From NCBI RefSeq assembly GCF_949987515.2, contig NC_082698.1, positions 26,750,070 to 26,814,069 of the forward strand: DNA of 64,000 nucleotides, read 5' to 3'. The DNA comes from Delphinus delphis (taxonomy: Eukaryota > Chordata > Mammalia > Artiodactyla > Delphinidae). Positions 25,451-38,065 of the stretch are shown here, piece after piece. Below the pieces are notes generated by a model, which made no database searches, had not been told where the DNA came from, and saw nothing but the letters and a program-made list of their open reading frames with translations. A program made the translations under genes and the position numbers. The number at the start of each line of letters is the position of its first letter. Position 1 is the first letter of the stretch.

Positions 25451-25608
25451 AAGTCCCACTGATTACAGACCCAACCGCTCCTGGGGTTGGTCCTGCCTCA
25501 GGCTTTCCTTGGAGTCTGGGGGTGATGGAAGCCTTGTGTGTGTGCTTATTCACTGCCTCTTCATTGGTCCTGGATCCTCATAGCCTTCCCATCTGGCTAT
25601 TTTCTCAG

Positions 25609-25737
25609 GGTTTCCGGAACCTAGAAGACATCCGAAACCAGGCCTCTCTGACTACCCAGCAGGCCATTGGCCTGAAGCATTACGATGACTTCCTGGATCG
25701 CATGCCCAGGGAGGAGGCTGCAGAGATTGAGCAGACA
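25609..25737 (+). CDS. POLL: POLL coding exon 6, fingers (residues 356-398)
   Basis: Acceptor ttctcag, donor aca|gtaagc. Encodes [20 protein letters not shown] and continues through the tryptophan-free [17 protein letters not shown] segment to EIEQT. Exactly 43 codons, phase 0 at both ends, so skipping it would keep the frame. Confidence 0.95.
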
Positions 25738-25919
25738 GTAAGCAGGTGTCCCAGACCAGTAAGGAGAGCCAGGTCCTACTACAACGTCAGGGCCTGGCTC
25801 AAAGCCAAGAACTCCGGATCCCTCAGCAGGGGAGCCCAGCAGGCAGAGGAAGCTATGGGGGGCCAGAGGTTGGGACTAGTGGGGAAAGAGCAATTGGCTT
25901 AGGTAGGAAAGGGCTGCAA

Positions 25920-26530
25920 CATTAGCTCTCTGCAGTAGGGTTCTCAGTATCGGGCAGAGTTAGCACTGGTTTAGGTGCTAGAATGGTGTTAGGACTGGGT
26001 TAATGTTAGGGCTAGATTAGAGATGGATTACGGTCAGAACTACTCAAGGATATTGGGATTTGAACTGGGCTATGTTAGGGTGATCAGGGCAGAGGTTCTT
26101 AACATTTTTTGATTCACAAACTTCTTTGAGAACCTAATGAAAACCATGGACTCTTTCTCTCCACAATTTTTTTAAATGTACAAAATTTTATATCTCCAGA
26201 AGTACACACCTTCTGCAGGTCACCCAAGGCTGGTTCAGGGTTTGGGTTAGGGTTGGTGTAGAAGCACAGTGCCAATAGGACTAGGTTTGGGGTTAGAGGA
26301 AAGCTAGATCAAGAGCTGAGTTAAGGTTAGGCCTGAATTAGGAGTAGGGTTTTCTTAGTGTTGGATGCTTTTAGTTAAAATTTGTGATTGTCCTGGAAAT
26401 AAGGTTCAGCCAAGATTAGTGTTTGGTGTAGAGCTGGGTTAGGGATTCAGTTCATATAAAACCTAAATTAGAGGGAGACTAGGGTACATTTGTTCAGTTG
26501 GCATTAGGGGTAGGGGCTGATTTGCTCCTA
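25920..26530 (+). repeat. Degenerate GTTAGG-rich minisatellite in POLL intron, interrupted by a MER-type relic
   Basis: At least eight scattered 'gttagg' or 'gggtta' cores (for example 'gttaggac', 'aatgttaggg', 'gggttagggttgg', 'ctgggttaggg') occur between 25985 and 26450 with no regular period. A diverged DNA-transposon-like segment ('gaggttcttaacatttttt') at about 26090-26215 interrupts it. Confidence 0.6.
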
Positions 26531-26968
26531 CTTTGGTCTATGATTCTGATAGAGTAGGACTCCCTGGAGACTCTGGCCCAGCTTAGTTGAAATCAGCCTC
26601 CAGCTCTACTCCCAGCCACAGGACTCTGAGGCTAGTGTGGGAGGGACAGCCAAGCCCCTTTGTCCACCCATCACCAGGCCTTGGTGCTAGTGATGACCTG
26701 TCACTCAGCCACGGTATCTGGGCATAGAGAATGCCCCAGCGAGCCTCCAGCCCTGACCCACTGGAACAGAAGTGGCTCCCCACCTGGCCCACTCTCCCCA
26801 TTTAAGGTCTCCAGCCTTAGGAGGTTTTGATGGGATTACTCATCCTAGGCCTCCTCCATCCTCTTGGGAGGCTCAAGAAGGGAATTGAGGGGATTAGCAG
26901 AGCCTGCCTGTCAGGAGAATTGAGGTATCCAGGGCCCCAGAAATCTCAGTGTCCCGGGGAGGAAGTGG

Positions 26969-26969
<1 letters not shown>

Positions 26970-27064
<95 letters not shown>
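26970..27064 (+). repeat. Compound microsatellite (GT)n(GA)n in POLL intron
   Basis: About 23 GT units followed by about 24 GA units, the latter with a single interruption (gaaaga). Present 0.8 kb upstream of the exon with the catalytic aspartates. Confidence 0.98.
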
Positions 27065-27827
27065 TCCGCATATGAAAGACCTCAGTGTTTCTGGGGTGGA
27101 GGCTAATGGCCCTATCCCCCCTCAGTGAGGGATGATCCTTCAGCTGACAGTTCCCTCTGTCTCAGCTCCCTCCCCACCGAGCCCCATTCCTCCAAGTAAG
27201 GATGTGGGCATTGGCTCAGAAGTGCTTCCCTTTTGCTTTCCCTCCTTTCCTTTGTTACACGTGCAGCTGTATTTCTAGGCTCCATCTCCCCCGAGGCCTG
27301 GGCCTGGGGCACCCTGCCAGCCACCTGTCAGGCCTCAAGCCCCAACTCACACACTCTGCCTTTAGCTCCAAATCCAAAGACACCTGGGGCTGTGGAGACC
27401 TGGCTGAGGGCTTCTCGGCACCCAGCCCTTTGTCCTCAGTGGAGTTTCACAGACCTGGGTGCATGGGTTGGGACAGAAGCCCAGAGAAGATATGTCTCTC
27501 TGCTCTTGAAGAGCGGTGCCTTCCCTCAGAATCCGAGCACATCTTCTCATCTTCTCATCTCTCTCCTCAGGCCACCCCCGGTGATGTGAGCACGTTTTCT
27601 TCTCTTCTGTCCTAGCCGAGGTGGAGAACTGCCACTCTCCAGGGTGGAGCTCTGCCTCTGTTCCTTGGGGCTCTCTCCCTCAGGCTGGATCATGCATCCA
27701 GGGATTGGCCTGGGGCATGAGGGGGCATGTGGGCTCCTGAGTCAAGGAAGGCCCTTGCGCTGCTGCGATGAATTCCTGGCAGGGCTTGAGGCCCACAGGC
27801 CTCACCTCCCTCGCTGTCCCTTCTCAG

Positions 27828-27996
27828 GTCCGGGAAGCAGCTCAGGCCTTCAACCCTGGGCTGTTGTGCATGGCATGTGGTTCATACCGACGGGGGAAGG
27901 CAACCTGCGGTGACGTGGATGTGCTGGTCACCCACCCGGACGGCCGGTCTCACCAGGGCATCTTCAGCCGCCTACTGGACAGCCTCCGGCAGCGAG
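27828..27996 (+). CDS. POLL: POLL coding exon 7, palm with Asp427 and Asp429 (residues 399-454)
   Basis: Acceptor cttctcag, donor gag|gtataa. Contains [18 protein letters not shown], the family X nucleotidyltransferase GS...GDVD motif. Asp427 and Asp429 bind the two catalytic metal ions. One base is carried to the last exon. Confidence 0.96.
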
Positions 27997-28326
27997 GTAT
28001 AAGCCCCACCCCTGGGTGAGCCGGGGGGCAGGGGAGGAGTGGCCCCCAGGAGGGAGAACCTCAGAGTGGCAATCTCTAGGCAGGAAGCAGGGGAAGGCTG
28101 CTTCATGAAAATTCCACCTCTCTCCTGTGGCCAGAGCCACTTCAGGGAAGAGATGAATCAGCTTCCCCTACCTCCCAAGAGGTGCTCAGTAATAGCTGCA
28201 GTTTGAGTGCCTCCTCTGATCGTTCTGTGCCCCTGTGGGGGACTTGGAGAAGAATTACTATGCATGTTTTACAGAAAAGGACACAGACCTGGAGAGGGCA
28301 AGGTCGCCCAGCAAATAAGTAGATGA

Positions 28327-28809
<483 letters not shown>

Positions 28810-29326
28810 CCCACGACTGGGGGAGGGGGTGCCAAGCTGGACCAGCTGCCCCTCCTGGCCATTCCTCCAGCCTCAGCTGGCTGAACCTCACTCTTTCAAC
28901 CACCAGCTCCTCTGGGCCTGATGGAAAAGGCCAGCCTGGCTCCCAGGGCTACCCAGCCCTCTCCCTGACAGGAACAGGGTGCTGCCCCTTCTACTCACCA
29001 TTGCCCCTGGGAGAGCTTTGCACATGGTCCCCTGCCCCATTTTAAGCAGGAACTGGTGCCTGGTTTGAGGCCAGCTTCCTGTGCTGAAGGCCCAGGCATC
29101 CCCCTTCTCTACCCCAAGGAGAGTCTACCATGGGATGGGGGCTGCAGGGGAGAGGCGCACAGCTGAGGCCCAACATCACCCAAGACCCTTCAGAGCAGGA
29201 GAATGAGCCACTCCACGTGTGCTCCCTCCGCCCACCTCACTTCCTGTGCAGCTGGCAGTGTAGGGAAGGGGCACCCCAGGCGAGATGAGGATAGCATTGG
29301 AACCAGTAAAGTGCACTTGACATTCA
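28810..29326 (+). other. POLL: POLL 3' UTR with probable polyadenylation signal
   Basis: About 0.5 kb after the stop lies AGTAAA (29305-29310), a common variant of AATAAA, followed within 30 bases by a GT-rich element (ggtgtgtctgtgag). No closer AATAAA was seen. The cleavage site near 29326 is inferred. Confidence 0.6.
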
Positions 29327-31379
29327 ACCTGCCTGGTGTGTCTGTGAGCTGCTGCAGCCTCTGCCTGCCTTTCTTCTCCCGGGCGGGGACAGAGATAGGA
29401 GGTGAATGGGAACCCAGAGAGGCCAGTTAACTGTTCTCCAAATAGGCCGGGCCTGAGTCAGCTCCTGAACAACTCAGAAGGGGGCAGGGGTGGACATTAA
29501 AAGGGAGAATTCATGGAGTCGGGAATTAGGAGCGCCTGTCTACCCATCAGCATATCCTGTGGACCCTGCCCTAGAACAGGTTATCTGAGGACATGAACAA
29601 AGGTGGCAAGGCTCATTAGGAAGAAATAAATGGTGACCTGTGTGCCACTGACAGGGCTGAGGCAGTCAGGGACGGCTGCCTGGAGGAGGCGAGGGGCAGC
29701 CTGGCAGGAAATAGCCTATTTGAGAGGGGTAAGCAGCTCTGTTTGGGGACAACTAAGGAACCTGCTTTAGAGGGGATGCTACGTGCTGGGTGTCGGGAGA
29801 AGGCCAGGCTGGTAGAGGACTGAAAGTCAAGCTGAGGGGCTTAGTTTGATAGAGCAGCTAGGAGGGTCCAGCTAGTGGCATCAGGATGGTTTCGTAGACT
29901 GGACCTTGCAGGACAGGAAACATTTGGTAAGGGGAGAGGGGCACTGGGAAGGTTTGGGCATACCAAGTACAATATAAAGAATATCGGGCTCAGAGGCAGG
30001 AGAAGGTGGCTGCGTTGGAGGAGCACCAAGGAGCCCGGGCTGCAGAGTTGGGCTCCACCTGAGTGTGCTGGCAGTGAGGCAGGGAGGGGGCGGGTGCCGA
30101 GTCCTGCATCTGTTGGTAACTTGCAGAGTCCCAGAGCTGGCCTTTGTTGGCCTGGTCTCAGGAGATCCCAGCAACCTTAGAATGGGCCCCTCAACTCTAG
30201 TTCAGAACCTTGAAGTCCAAGCCGTGGGGCCTTGCCTGCATGGGTCATGCCAGGGAAGGAATCAAAAGCCATGGGAGTCTGGAGGGCCCCTTTCACAGCT
30301 CAGTACCAGAGAAGCCACATCAAAGGGCCAGAAGCTTTCGTGAGGGGCGAGCCTCTCCTCGGAGCTTCTACTCCCAGGGAGGTGTGGCTGCCCCGGGCCT
30401 GGACTGGAAAAGAGGAGCTGGGACATCTCTGGGCCCCCCAGGTGTTAGGGCTGCTTTCAGTTCCCCTTAGGAGCTCTGCTAGTCTACTCAACTGGGCCCT
30501 CCATGCCCGCCACCATCCCCAGTAAGGGGTGGAGTTGACAGAAGCCCAAAGCCTGGGGTGTCCGTGTCCAAACGTTGCTGCTCCTCTCTTTTCGCTTCCC
30601 ACTTGAATGCCCCAGCCTGCTCAGCAGCCTCTCCAGACCCAGAGGAGCAAGGCCTCCAGGGCTAGGAGAAGAGGGAACCAGTGGGTCACAGGATAAGTTG
30701 GCCAATTAACCCCTTCCTACACACAGGAAGTCTTCAGAACCATAGGGAGGGATAATGCTGACTTCTGGATCTGGTACCAGGGGCCTGGCCCCCTTTCCTG
30801 CCATCTCTTGTGGGAAGGAGGGAAAGGACCCCCCAACCCCCCCCCCAGGAGACTCAGAATTCTGGAGACCACCTTCAAACTGTACAAATTCCTGGTCCCA
30901 CATCCTGGTAAGGGCAACAGGAAATCATGGGTTAAAAAGGAGTGCCCACACCCTCCAGAGAGACCCATCCTGCGGGTGGTGTCCTCTGGGCTGCTCAGTG
31001 TGGCACAGGAGCCCAGGAGAAGAGCTAATGGAGGATTCTGTGTCTTGAGAAGGCTGCCCAGTTTGGCAGAGGGGGCGATCCTCTGAGTCCAAACTAAGCA
31101 AAGGGTGTGTTGGGGGGTTCCCCAGCCACTTGAGCGCTGAGCCTGGTTCCTGGGTGGACTTTCAACCCAGTGCCCCATCCTGCTAAAAGGGAGACTGAAT
31201 TTTGGAGCCCTGGTGGGAATCGGCATCCTATCTAGCAACTGAGCACCCCAAAACTACCACCCACTCACCACCTGGCCCTAACAAAGAGGAAGGGCCCCAC
31301 AGGCCTACTTCCTGCCCCTAGCTCAGCTCATCGTCACTCTCTCCCTGAGCCACAGTGGTCTCTGGCCAGACCACAGGTA

Positions 31380-31870
31380 TGGTGGGCAGGGTAACGGTCT
31401 CCCAAAGATGTCCACAGCCTAATCCCTGGAACCTGTGAATATGTTGCCCTACTTGGTAAGAAAAGGACATTGCAGATGCGATTAAAGTTAAGGATTTTGA
31501 GATGAGGAGATTAGCCAGTGGGCCCAATCTAATCATGAGTCCTTAAAAGTGGAGAACTTTTCCTGGCTACAATCAGAGAGAGAGGTGACAAAGGAAGGAA
31601 GGTTAGAGAGATGTGATGTTTCTGCCTTTGAAGACAGAGAAACGGGACTACCAGCCAAGGAATGTGGGCAACCTCTAGAAACCGGAAGAGGCAAGGAAAC
31701 AGATTCTACTCTAGAGCCTCTGTAACAGAACACAGTCCTGCCAACACCTCAGTTTTATTCCAGGGAGACCTGTGTCAGACTTCTAAACAGTAGAACTGTT
31801 TAGTAATAACTGCGTTGTTTTAAGCCACTAAGTGTATGGAAATTTGTTACTGCAGCGATAGAGGACCAAT
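31380..31870 (+). mobile_element. MaLR-type (MLT1-like) LTR relic
   Basis: Contains the usual order of this ERVL-MaLR LTR class: 'cctaatccctggaacctgtg', 'gacattgcagatgcgattaa', 'gccagtgggcccaatctaat', 'cgttgttttaagccactaag' and 'ggaaatttgttactgcagc'. Solitary LTR, no coding sequence. An old copy. Confidence 0.75.
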
Positions 31871-33479
31871 AGACAGGGCATGTCTTGTTCTTTCCCTGTA
31901 CAAAGTGAGCAGAGGGATGGTGGGTGTGAGCAGGCCCTGCTGCGAGGTGGAGGGTGTCCCCGGAAGTGCAGTGGGGTGTGGGGAAAGGGAGGGGCCTCCT
32001 TACATGGCTGCAGTAGGGGAGGGGCAGGTGGTAGGCAAAGCTGGGAGCCCAGTCCTCATGGACTGGCTGCCCCGTGCTCAGTCGGAGCCTCCCAGTTTCC
32101 CCCTGCACTTTGTGCCTCAGGTACAATCCTCTCCAGGCTGCTCAGCCCCAGCCCTGCCAACCCGGGAGCCTCATCTTTTCCCAGGGCCTGGATTGATAAC
32201 ATTGGCCCAAGACTTGCACTGAAAGGGGAACGAGACCAGGCCAAAGTCTCCTCCTGGCTTCTGGCTGCTCCTGGGGGAGCAGGTGTGGGCACAGGGCCAG
32301 GGTTTCCCAGGCCTGGAGTGGGCCCTACAAGGTGGACAGGTCCAGCCATGTCCTGCCCTCCAGGACCCAAGGGCTGGGAATGGGAAACCCAGGCCCTTTG
32401 TCCTGCTTCTCCACAAGGGGGTTATGAGTTCCTGTCCCTTTAAACAGAATGGGATGCTTCTTGCCAGGACTAGGAATGACAGCTTGGAGAAGACATCATT
32501 TCCTCTCTTCACTTCCCCAACAGGAGAGACCCCCTTTCTAGGCCCTCCTCACCATCCCAGAGATCAACCTCACGTGGCAGCTACAGCTGTTCGGGCACTT
32601 GCTGCTACCCATACTCTGCAGACACCAGCTGCACCAGGCCTAGAACGGGCTCAGCCCCCAGACCTTTAGTCCTCTGTCGACTCTGCCCTTCAGTCTGGAC
32701 ACCAGCCAGATAGTTTTCCAGAACGCCTGAGCCACTGGGCAGCCCTGCTTCTGAGCTCTGGAACAGGGGGACCCTCAGGGCTGAAGTCCCCAAACTGGCC
32801 TGAGACTCTGGGCCAGGCCTCATCCCCATAGTCTGAACCAGGGGCTCTGCAAGCCTTGGTCCCCCACACTGGAGGTCAGTGCAGAAGCTGAGCCCTAGCG
32901 AAAGACCAAGAGGGAACAATACTGAAAAATGTCCCAGAGGTGAGGAGAGGACCCAGCGGTGGAGGGACTGTGGACAGGGCTCTGAGGATGCCATGGGAGG
33001 GCAGTACGGGCACCAGGCAGTGGGCCACTGCTCAGAACCGCTGTCTGACCCTTCGCTCTGCTGGACCCGGGCCTGACGCTGATGGAGCAGGCCCATGGCC
33101 CCAGACATTATGTTCCTCCTGCAGCGAGACTCCCTTAGCCCTGCTGTCCTCACCCACCAGGCTCCGGTTCCCTCAGCTCAGCTGCCACCGTGCCTGTGTC
33201 TGACTGCGTGGGCATTTGCCTGTGGGCCTAAAGTACATCCCTGGCCCTGTGTTTGTGTGCTGCGGGTTCATGATTTTGCATCTGCACACGTGTGTGGACA
33301 ACCTGGGTGTGTGTCAGTGTGTCTGCCAATCTAGACCTCGGTGTGCATGCCCCAGGGTCATCAAGGGCTCAGGCAGGGCCTGGAAGGGGAGTCCTTGGAG
33401 TCCCCTGTGGTGCTGGGCAGGGACTGCAGAAGGTGGTAGAGGCCCAATGGGCTGCGGACTCTGAGTCCTCGTGTCCTGG

Positions 33480-33790
33480 AGGCGGCCGCAGGGCCAGCCG
33501 CCTGCGTCAGCCTTGAGCGGCCATCAATAGCGCGCGGTTAATTAATTTGATGGGAACAGCAGGGACCGCCGTTTGCATTTAGTGAAGTTCCAGGAACTTC
33601 CAACCTCATCTTCATAATTGGCCTCATAAATTGTAAGAAGGAGAGAGATCAGCAAAGCGGGAGGGAGGAGGGGCCGCCCGTCCATCCTTATTTAATTTTA
33701 TTGCTGAAATTCATCTTTTTAGCCTCCTCCGGAATCTGCTCTCCCTGCCGGATTTGCCTAATCATGATAAATTAATATTCATTTCCCCGC
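33480..33790. promoter_or_regulatory. Candidate conserved enhancer, homeodomain-rich
   Basis: Sharp change from GC-rich flank to a block with 'ggttaattaatttga' (33537-33550), a near-octamer 'tttgcattt', 'cttcataattggcctcata', 'tatttaattttattgctg' and 'cctaatcatgataaattaat' (33758-33777). Repeat-free, dense in TAAT cores, typical of deeply conserved developmental enhancers. Constraint is inferred. Confidence 0.5.
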
Positions 33791-34749
33791 CTCTTACCCA
33801 GTTCCCGCGCTTGGATGGAGTTGGGGAGGGTCTCCTTCCAGCCCCTCTGCCAGGCCTTGGTGGAAGCCTGGCGGGTGGTGACCCCTGCAGGGGAGCTTGC
33901 CTGCAGAACGGAAAGTAGAGCCTGGGAGGGCTGAGGGGAGCCTGGAAGAGAGGCTGTGTTACTGTGGGGGGAGCCGGGGGCAGGGGAATGTGGAGTGATT
34001 GATTGGGACTCCCAGATGAGAGACGCCTGAGATCCTTGGCCCCTCCCTGGGCAGGAACAGCCCAGAGGGTCCGGGATGCTAGTATCAACTACCCCTGTCC
34101 AGCTAGGCCTGGGTGGAAGGGGCAGGAAGAGGCCGAGAAGGCCCTTTTGGGTACCCAGAGGCTGAGACTGGGGTCAGACAGGATGGATTTGGGAGGTGGA
34201 TTTTGAAGGTCGGCTCCAGTTGAGAGGTGGGGGGAGGGTACCTGGTCTTCACCCCACTTCCCCACCAACAAGATGTAGGCTACCTTGCCCTGTGCAGACT
34301 CCGGGGGGGACCCATCCTAGTCTGTGGGGCCTCACAGGCACCCATAGTCTGGCCAACAGCAGCGGCCACTTCCCTACAGCCCAGCCCAGCCCAGCAGGGT
34401 GGCTGGGCCTCTTACACTAAGCACCTTGGCTGTGCTCTGTGGCTGTACTGCTTTTCTTGGTAAGGCCCTTTTGAAGGCCTGCAGGGGGTGTTTCTGGAAG
34501 GGTTATGCAGTTCCTGAGCAGTGGGGCCTCTGCAGTCCAAAGGGTCAGATTCTCCGTCTTCTTGCCTCATTATGAGTATGTGAGACCTGGGAGGGATTTA
34601 GATTTTATCTGCCACGTTACCCCATTTTACAGGTGAGGAAACGGGACCAGAAATGGGAGGTGACTGACTCAATGTCTCACAGAAGCCTGGGATCTAGGTC
34701 GGGGTGCGGGGGCTGTTTCTACTCCATCTTGAAGGTTGGGTGTGGTGGG

Positions 34750-35335
34750 CAGGATTCTCTGAAAATCCCCTAGTGACTTTTGCCCTTGTATAACCCCCTC
34801 CCTTTTGAGTGTGGGTAAAGCCTTCAACTCTGATGAGGTGTTACTCCTGTGGTTATGTTACCTCATATGGCAAAAGGAAGATTATCTGGGTGCCTCTGGT
34901 CTAATCATGTGAGCCCTTTAAAAGCAGTTTTCTTTGGCTATCAGCAGAAGGGGCAGCAGAGATATTCAAAGCAGAAGATTCAGCACACCTTTGCTGCCTT
35001 TGAAGATGGAAGGGGACTTGTGCAAGGACCAGGGAGCAGCCCCCAGCTGACAGCCAGCAAGGAAATGGGGACCTTAGTCCTACAACCATAAGGAACTGAA
35101 TTTTGTCAACAATGAGAATGAGTGTGGAAGCTGATCTTTCCCAGAGCTTCCAGATAAGAGCCCAGCCGGGCCAACACCTTGATTTAGGTCTTGTGGAACC
35201 CTAATCAGAGAATTCAGCTGAGCTTGCCTGGACTTCTGGTCTATGGAATTGTGAAATAATGGGTCTTGTTTTTAGGGGCTAAGTTGTGATTTGTTATCAC
35301 TTTTGTTGTGCAGCAATAGAAACCTAATATGCAGG
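34750..35335 (+). mobile_element. Second MaLR-type LTR relic, more diverged
   Basis: Contains 'ttacctcatatggcaaaagg', 'ctggtctaatcatgtgagcc', 'caacaccttgatttaggtc' and 'tgttgtgcagcaatagaaac', the same order as the copy at 31.4 kb and on the same strand. Solitary, no coding sequence. Confidence 0.65.
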
Positions 35336-35989
35336 ACTTAGGGGAAGGGTATCTCAGGAGGGTCCTACGATGGGGGAGGGAGATGAAGCTGGGAGAGGTC
35401 TAAGGCTCTATCCTAATGCTACTTCCCCCCACAACCACCACCACCGTATTCCCACACGGCAACAATTGACTGGAGCTGCTCCCTAGTTGCCAAAGTTCTC
35501 ATCACTCCCTATTGTTTCACCTGGGACTAAACCCTTGTAAGCATTTAAATTCATGATTCCTGCCAGGTGGAGTCTGGACCCCTGGGTAATGAGGAGTAGC
35601 AAGCTCACCTCACAGGAATGGGTCCTTGACAGGAGGAGCCTCTATGGAATTGGCGTAGGCAGAGGCTTCTAGAATGTGGTTAGGGCATGGCTGATAATTT
35701 AATGTGCTTTCAAACCGAGTTCCCCTTCCCCCCAAACTAGAGTTTTCAAAAAGTATTTATTCATGGGTCCTGGGTGGGTGCTGGCGGGAGATGTTTTTGA
35801 TTCCCACTGGAAGGTCCCAGCATCATGGATTTTGAGGAAGACCAACTGACATTTTGCAAGTTATGGAAAGAGTCTCCACTGAGGAGACCTGGGTTAGCTG
35901 CACCATATTTCTGGTTTATTCCAGCAGCATTTATTGATTGACTCTGAGCCTGGCCAGTCTACCCTTAACCCAGCCCTGCACATGGACTA

Positions 35990-36115
35990 TATCATGTAAC
36001 CTTCCCTACAGCCCTATTATCCCCATTTGGCAGATGAGGAAACAGAGGCCCAGAGACATTCATTTACTTGTGTTAAGTCACACAGCATGTGAGAACAGCT
36101 GGGTTTCATTCTCAG
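35990..36115 (+). repeat. MIR-like SINE relic
   Basis: 'ctattatccccatttggcag', 'aaacagaggcccagagacat', 'gttaagtcacacagcatgtg'. MIR 3' half. Confidence 0.75.
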
Positions 36116-37289
36116 ATCTCTGTGACCCAAGGAAGTCCAGCTGGTTTCCCTGGCTCCCCCTATGGAAGTGGCTCTAGCCCAGATCTAACTGGGCTGTCTG
36201 CTAACTTCTCTCCCTTTGCTTCTCCCACAAAGCAAAGAGCCCTGAGCTTTTCAGAGTCTGTGGAGGTTCCTGATGCTGATGGTGAAGGACACAATCCCTG
36301 CCCCTGAGAACTGGAGTTCTGAATCAGCAAATGCCCATTTGCCCTGAGATGGGACCCCCTAACCTCCCACCTCCATTAGGGAATTAGTGATGTGGGGTCA
36401 TTGACTCTCAAACTCCAGCCCTGCTAGAGGCAAGGGTCCTGGCTCTGTAGCTCACATCTATCCCTACACATGCCCAGCCTGTCCCCCACAGCTCCTACAC
36501 ATGTCCCTGCACACACTGGACCCCCCTCTCATAGCTCCACACATACTTGACTTGTTCCCACATGGATTCCACACAGGGCTTGCTGGGGGCCTGGCCTGGC
36601 CTGAGAGACTCCTCCCCTCAGCTCCAGGCTTCACCTGAGGAATCCTCTCTCAACACCATGACTTTGGACTCTGCTGTATTGGAGAACTTTGGGGCCAGTG
36701 TGGCAAGGGCCTCTGGTCAAGCCACCCTCCCTACCTACCGGGCCAGACACCCCAGTGGAAAGGATCACCCGCTGGCCTGTCCCTCTTCCTCCCAAGCTGC
36801 CTAATGGGGAGAAAGCCCAGGACCCTTAGGGTCTGGCCCCAGGAGAGAGGCCCCCAGAGGCCATGTCTTTCCTCTCCATGCCAGAGAACAGTCCTGCAGC
36901 GCTGAGCAGCCCCAGCTTCCCACCTCATGGGCCAAGGACTGCAGCCCCCACCTCAGAGCTTCTGAACACCAAGGTCCCCCTACTTTGAGGACCTCCCCGA
37001 CCCTCCCCCACCAAAGCACCTTTGGAAGTTGCAGGGCCAAGTCCAGGGGGATGCCCTGAAGGAACCCCACCTGCTGCCCTGTGACGTACAGACTCGGACT
37101 GCAGATGCCCCTCCAGAACGTGGCTCCACGGGCAAGAGAAATGCTCTCTCCACTCCAAGCTTCAAGTTCTGTCTTGCTGGACCTCACTCCGCCCACTCTT
37201 CTGGAACAGGCAAACGGGCCTCCCTAGGATCTGGAATGGCAGAGACTGCTCAAAAGCTGGGGATGGCGGGATAGAGGAGTGCTCCACGG

Positions 37290-37620
37290 TGCCTCCTTGC
37301 GAGCGGGGGCGGCACCGCAAACGTGTATCAGGGCGGTGGGCGGGGCCTTGGGGAAGGCCGGGCGCCGCCGCCAGGTGCGTTGGGCTGGAGATGGAGCGAG
37401 TACGTAGGCCGACGGGAGCGCTTCTCAGGAGGCGCCAGCAGAGGGCGCGCGAGGACCGGCCAAGAGGCCCGGCGCGCGCGAAGGCCGGGGATGGGGGTGT
37501 GGTAGAGAGGACAGCAAGTGCCGGGGAGGAACCGCCCAGGAGCTTCTCTCCGAGCTCCGGTGTGGGAGCTGGGGCAGGAACTGTCCGGATTGCGCGGCCC
37601 CTTGCTCCTTAGGAGGAGGC
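37290..37620. promoter_or_regulatory. Orphan CpG island with exact CTCF core motif
   Basis: Very dense CpG (for example gcgcgcgaggaccgg) with GC boxes 'ggtgggcggggcc'. At 37435-37448 the sequence CCAGCAGAGGGCGC fits the CTCF core CCASYAGRKGGCRS at every position. No gene start can be attached to it. It may be a boundary, an unannotated non-coding promoter, or both. Confidence 0.6.
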
Positions 37621-37934
37621 GGCCGATGGGGATGTGGCCCGGCGCGCCCTTCCCTGGGTGGGTAGACCCTCCCCATTACCGGGCAAGGGAGCAGGGTCCG
37701 CGGATTCAGGACTGGTGACCTTTGATGTTGAATCAGGTGGGACCCCTTTTTCATACTCACCTCTGGTCGAAATTCTGTGCCTCAGTTTCCCCCTGCGTGA
37801 GTTCTGTCCTTGCTCCCGGAAGCTCTAAACTAGGACACCAGGTGGGGTGAGACGACCCAGTGAAAGGGAACTAGTACGCCCCAGCTACCACCCCTCCCCC
37901 CCGCCCCGTTCCCCTGACCTCGCCAACCTTGAAC

Positions 37935-38065
37935 ACAGAGCTTGGAGGGAAGTAGAAAAAGATGGGGAGAGGAGAAAAGTGTGATGGAAGGAGAGGTGGC
38001 GATGGAAAAGCAAATGGAAGGGGAGAATGAAGAGGAAGGGAAGGAGGGAGGGATGGGTGGGTACG
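37935..38065 (+). repeat. Purine-rich (GA/GGA) tract
   Basis: Over 90 percent A or G on the plus strand from 'ggagggaagtagaaaaagat' to 'gggagggatgggtggg', with few interruptions. Could form triplex structures; no coding role seen. Confidence 0.8.

Noticed and set aside
25920..26530. True interstitial telomere array
   Set aside because: Cores are scattered and lack the 6-base period, so it is listed only as a degenerate repeat.
32605..33153. 182-codon minus-strand frame, and a 173-codon one at 30717-31238
   Set aside because: No family resemblance, no splice context, GC-driven.
37289..37612. 107-codon frame in the orphan CpG island
   Set aside because: Arginine-rich translation typical of CpG islands, several frames open together. 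The island itself is kept as a regulatory feature.
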